Positions 59,440 through 62,389 of a stretch of DNA of 62,389 bases are shown here, in pieces. The stretch is from assembly GCA_048359995.1 (NCBI GenBank), contig DBGCPK010000011.1, positions 1-62,389 of the forward strand, in the 5' to 3' direction. The first letter of the stretch is position 1. Every line of letters begins with the position of its first letter. A program made the position numbers and the translations under genes. The DNA comes from UBA3210 sp048359995. Lineage in GTDB: Bacteria; Bacillota_I; Bacilli_A; RFN20; CAG-449. The notes below the pieces were generated by a model. It ran no database searches. It was given only the letters and a program-made list of their open reading frames with translations, and was not told the DNA's origin.

Positions 59440-62272
59440 GAAAATTAAACGAACACTAACCTTAATCGCATTGATTTTCGCCGTCTCGGGCTTTCGAGAC
59501 GCTACGCTTGGCGAAGTTAAAGCCGAAAGCGTTTGGTACAATACGGGTGCAAATTGCTATACGATTGAAGAAAATCGTATCGTCGCTAAGGGAAATACCG
59601 CGAAAAACGGTAATTTCTGCCTCACCGATCAATACGATACGTACGGAGACTATCGTTTTTCCGTATCGGCAACAGGTACGCTCGGATTACCGAATGAAGT
59701 CGAACACGATATCGGTTTGATTCCGTGGTACATCGACAGCGACAATTACATTCTAATCTATCTCAACTGGTCCGATAGCGACAGACCGTCGGAATTGAGA
59801 GAAATCCAAATCACCGGACGCATCAACGGCACACAACCTTATGTTCGAAGTGGATCTTCGTACGTTTCCAAAGAATGGAACGATTATTGGACAGACGGAA
59901 TCGCGTTACCTGCGAATCAAACGAATACGATCGCGGTGGAGAAGACGACTTCCGCGACGGACGATTACGTTTCTATCAAAGTAACGGTCAATAATTCCAT
60001 TTCGACTTATGTCGATTTTCGCGATCCGGTCAAATATCGTCTGGAAAAACCGAAAGTCGGAGTTTACGCTTACAACGATACGGTCACATTTACCGATTTT
60101 TCGCTCGCCAACACGAGCGGTCAAGAAACTCCGGCGGGGTTGAACGAAGGCGTCGGCTACTCTCTAAATGGTAGCTTTCAATATATCGATGGCGTGTATT
60201 CGTTCGATGAAACGAGTTCGGTTTCCCTTTCGGAAAACGGCTATGTAACCGAAAACAACCTGTTTTCCTCGCCGTATTCCGTCACGCTGCAATGCGCGAT
60301 AGAAGAAGAGAGCGATTCGTCGGCGATCGGTGTCAACGCTTACTACGAAAACGAATATAACTACCTCTATGGGGTTGTCAAGAAATACGGCGGAAAGATA
60401 TATGCCGGTTTCGAGGGCAAATACGTTACCGGCGAAACGGCTTTGTTAACTCAGACCGACATTTCTTCTTTCGAGGAGACCGACGCGATTACCGCTTTAT
60501 CTTCTTTGAATGCTTTGGAAGTGAAGAAATCCTCCGGGAAATTTACTTTATATGTCAATGGAATTGAAACGGCAGAATATTCCGATGCGTTCTTTGCGGG
60601 CGGAGTTTCCTCTTCATCGAAAAAGAAAGCGGGTTTCGCTTTCTATGGAATTCGCGGGGAAGTGCATTCTTTTGAAATATCCGAATTTTACGATCGGTAT
60701 TCTTGGGAAACGCTCGTCGTGGACGGAACCAATTACTCCGTCAGCGGAAAAACGAAAAATTCGATCGCCTATGCCGACGGAGAGTTTGCGATTTCAGAGG
60801 AAGCCGTTACTTCGGGCGATCTCGGTGAATTCGCCAGAGCATATCGTGAAAGCGATTATTATGGTAACGTTTCGATTGCCGTTCAATTTAAGGATTATTC
60901 GGAATCGTCGGAAATCGGTTTGATTCCGTTTATGAGCGATTTGGACAATTATCTGGAAATTCACCTTTCTCCGTCGGAAGCCGTCTTGATCGTTCGTTAT
61001 GGCGAAAAGAATGAAAGCAAGAATTACGCATTGCCGTCCGGCTTCGTATATGCTCCGGAAGGAGGGCATCGGCTTTCTTCTTCGATTGAAAACGGAAAAC
61101 TGAGCTTTTCCATCGACGATACGACGCTTTTCGAGGAAGAAGTTTCATATCTCGATCAACACAAAAAAGCGGCCGTCGGATTTGCCGTTGCGGGAAGTCA
61201 AGTCACGGTCGGAAAACCGGAAATTTCGGGATTCTCCCCGTTAGATCCGATCGATCGGGGAGGATTCACGTTCTTCGGTCAGCGCGTCGATTCATGGCTC
61301 TATGATGAGGAGAATCAAGTCATATCCAATCGTTTGATCGACGGCATTGCCAACGGATGGAAGGCCACGAACGCTCTGTATCCGAATACGGAAAAAACAA
61401 ATCTGTTTATGGGTGCGAAAATTCGCGTTGAACAAAGAAACGGCAGCGAATGGAAAGTGGGGGTGATGCCTTACTACAAAGATGCCGACAATCACGTTAT
61501 CGTGTGGTTCTCGCAATGGTCTGATGGCGGATGCAAAATCTGCGTTACCGCGCGTTTCAACGGAGAGGTGTCGGGAAGCGAATGGAGAGAATCTTCTGAG
61601 TTGGGAGTAAATATGCTTTCCGAAAATTATCTCGAAGCGGAAATTATCGGAGACGTACTTCGGGTATATGTCAATCAGTCTTTCACACCGACGTTTTCCA
61701 CGACGATCGAGGGATTGTCTTCCCGCGATATGGAAATGGCGTTCACCGGATTTCAACTCGGCGAGGGCATTCAGGCAGAATTCTCCGAATTTACGATGTT
61801 CTCAGATACAAGAGTGTACGGTTTTAAGGAAAAGCCGGTGATCGAAGAGATCGGTTCACGCGTCACGAAAGGAACGATCGGATCGGAAATCAAACTTCCG
61901 ATTTACACCGCGACCAATTCTCAGGGGGATTATCTGACGGCGGAGATCGTCGTATATGATCCGAACGGAGAACAAGTCGATTTGAAATTTTATAAGTTTA
62001 CGCCTTCGTTATCGGGCGACTATCGTATCGTGATCACCTGTACGGACGACTGGGGAAATACCGCCGAACAGGTGGAATATCTGATTTCCGTTTCGGAAGG
62101 GTTTGTGGATCCCGTCAATCCGGATAATCCGTCTTCTCTTAATCCAGGACTGATCATCGGTCTTGGCGTCGGCGGAGGAATCGTGTTTATCGGAGGAGTT
62201 GTTGCGGCGGTTTTCGTCGTCAAGAGAAAAAGCATTGCAAAGATAAAAAAAGACATAGAAAAGGAGAAATAA
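59432..62272 (+). CDS. Membrane-anchored protein with lectin-like repeats
   Basis: A 946-residue extracellular protein: signal peptide (LTLIALIFAVSGF), then at least four repeated beta-sandwich modules with the pattern [D/E]IGLIP(W/F)...D(S/L)DNY(I/L)...I(H/Y)L (about residues 70, 510 and, as KVGVMPYYKDADNHVIVW, 680), resembling LamG/concanavalin-like or DUF1080 folds, then a cadherin-like stretch (about 805-895) and a C-terminal helix (LIIGLGVGGGIVFIGGVVAA) with a lysine-rich tail. No LPXTG motif. GGAGGT supports the ATG, which overlaps the lipoprotein gene by 8 nt. A glycan-binding surface receptor is the best guess. Confidence 0.72.
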   Translation: MDKKIKRTLTLIALIFAVSGFRDATLGEVKAESVWYNTGANCYTIEENRIVAKGNTAKNGNFCLTDQYDTYGDYRFSVSATGTLGLPNEVEHDIGLIPWYIDSDNYILIYLNWSDSDRPSELREIQITGRINGTQPYVRSGSSYVSKEWNDYWTDGIALPANQTNTIAVEKTTSATDDYVSIKVTVNNSISTYVDFRDPVKYRLEKPKVGVYAYNDTVTFTDFSLANTSGQETPAGLNEGVGYSLNGSFQYIDGVYSFDETSSVSLSENGYVTENNLFSSPYSVTLQCAIEEESDSSAIGVNAYYENEYNYLYGVVKKYGGKIYAGFEGKYVTGETALLTQTDISSFEETDAITALSSLNALEVKKSSGKFTLYVNGIETAEYSDAFFAGGVSSSSKKKAGFAFYGIRGEVHSFEISEFYDRYSWETLVVDGTNYSVSGKTKNSIAYADGEFAISEEAVTSGDLGEFARAYRESDYYGNVSIAVQFKDYSESSEIGLIPFMSDLDNYLEIHLSPSEAVLIVRYGEKNESKNYALPSGFVYAPEGGHRLSSSIENGKLSFSIDDTTLFEEEVSYLDQHKKAAVGFAVAGSQVTVGKPEISGFSPLDPIDRGGFTFFGQRVDSWLYDEENQVISNRLIDGIANGWKATNALYPNTEKTNLFMGAKIRVEQRNGSEWKVGVMPYYKDADNHVIVWFSQWSDGGCKICVTARFNGEVSGSEWRESSELGVNMLSENYLEAEIIGDVLRVYVNQSFTPTFSTTIEGLSSRDMEMAFTGFQLGEGIQAEFSEFTMFSDTRVYGFKEKPVIEEIGSRVTKGTIGSEIKLPIYTATNSQGDYLTAEIVVYDPNGEQVDLKFYKFTPSLSGDYRIVITCTDDWGNTAEQVEYLISVSEGFVDPVNPDNPSSLNPGLIIGLGVGGGIVFIGGVVAAVFVVKRKSIAKIKKDIEKEK

Positions 62273-62273
62273 A

Positions 62274-62389
62274 ATGAAGAAAAAGCGCTATGAGAAGCCG
62301 GAGATCGAGGCAGAAGAGATCGAAGAGAAAGACGTGATCACGACGTCGGTAGGGATAGAAACCGGCGAATGGGACGGAACGGGAGACAC
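62274..62389 (+). CDS. Small KPxIE...DVITTS peptide gene, cut by window end
   Basis: The frame starts ATG 1 nt after the previous stop, with AAGGAG upstream, and runs off the window after 38 codons: MKKKRYEKPEIEAEEIEEKD in part, then VITTSVGIETGEWDGTGD. Short acidic peptides of the form K-Y-x-K-P-x-I-E...D-V-I-x-x-S are common in gut Bacillota and Bacteroidota genomes (from memory), with unknown function. No signal peptide. Coupling to the surface-repeat gene is clear. Confidence 0.65.
   Translation, partial: MKKKRYEKPEIEAEEIEEKDVITTSVGIETGEWDGTGD

Noticed and set aside
1..62389. CRISPR arrays, insertion sequences, prophage genes, rRNA
   Set aside because: No spaced direct repeats, transposase, integrase, phage structural motif or rRNA sequence was found on either strand.

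Overview
The window reads as a chromosomal segment of a monoderm, mid-GC member of the Bacillota, most likely an uncultured gut-type Bacilli/Erysipelotrichia or Mollicutes-related lineage (inference). Pointers are a CcpA-like regulator, two CIRCE heat-shock operators on clpB, AddAB-type recombination proteins, GGAGG ribosome-binding sites, lipobox lipoproteins instead of outer-membrane components, ECF-free sugar ABC importers of the MsmEFGK kind and TGA used as a stop. No rRNA, CRISPR array, insertion sequence or phage gene was seen.

Region 1 (1-29.1 kb) is mostly housekeeping: an ABC-2 exporter, an MFS transporter, an M42 aminopeptidase/membrane protein/cysteine hydrolase operon, upp, a HAD phosphatase, an XRE regulator with a small ORF and a seven-repeat 'LPFL' protein, tRNA-Thr(CGT), a LysM-GH18 protein, CIRCE-controlled clpB, an nfo-rsmE-hypothetical-mtaB operon, rpmF, a lipid kinase, deoC, a YtxH-like protein, a ccpA-like gene, compact addB/addA, plsC and a second lipid kinase.

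Region 2 (29.1-29.4 kb) is a stand-alone restriction-modification-type controller (C) protein behind a textbook C-box, with no methylase or nuclease in the window.

Region 3 (29.5-47.2 kb) is a self-contained carbohydrate locus: an autoregulated LacI repressor, two GH65 phosphorylases, two surface lipoproteins with a right-handed beta-helix and a GH28/GH49-like Asp triad, a large modular binding lipoprotein, a solute-binding protein with two permeases, and a single protein fusing beta-phosphoglucomutase to the MsmK-type import ATPase. The picture (inference) is surface cleavage of an alpha-glucan, ABC import of the oligosaccharides, phosphorolysis to beta-glucose 1-phosphate, and isomerisation to glucose 6-phosphate by the same polypeptide that powers uptake. 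LacI-type palindromes, a cre-like site and two promoters mark two transcription units.

Region 4 (47.2-62.4 kb) holds an aldo/keto reductase, an ABC ATPase with a membrane partner, a GH2 glycosidase divergent from an AraC regulator, and a second import operon (MsmK with a basic N-terminal extension, binding protein, two permeases) followed by an alpha/alpha-toroid-like lipoprotein, a membrane-anchored lectin-like repeat protein and the start of a small KPxIE...DVITTS peptide cut by the window end.
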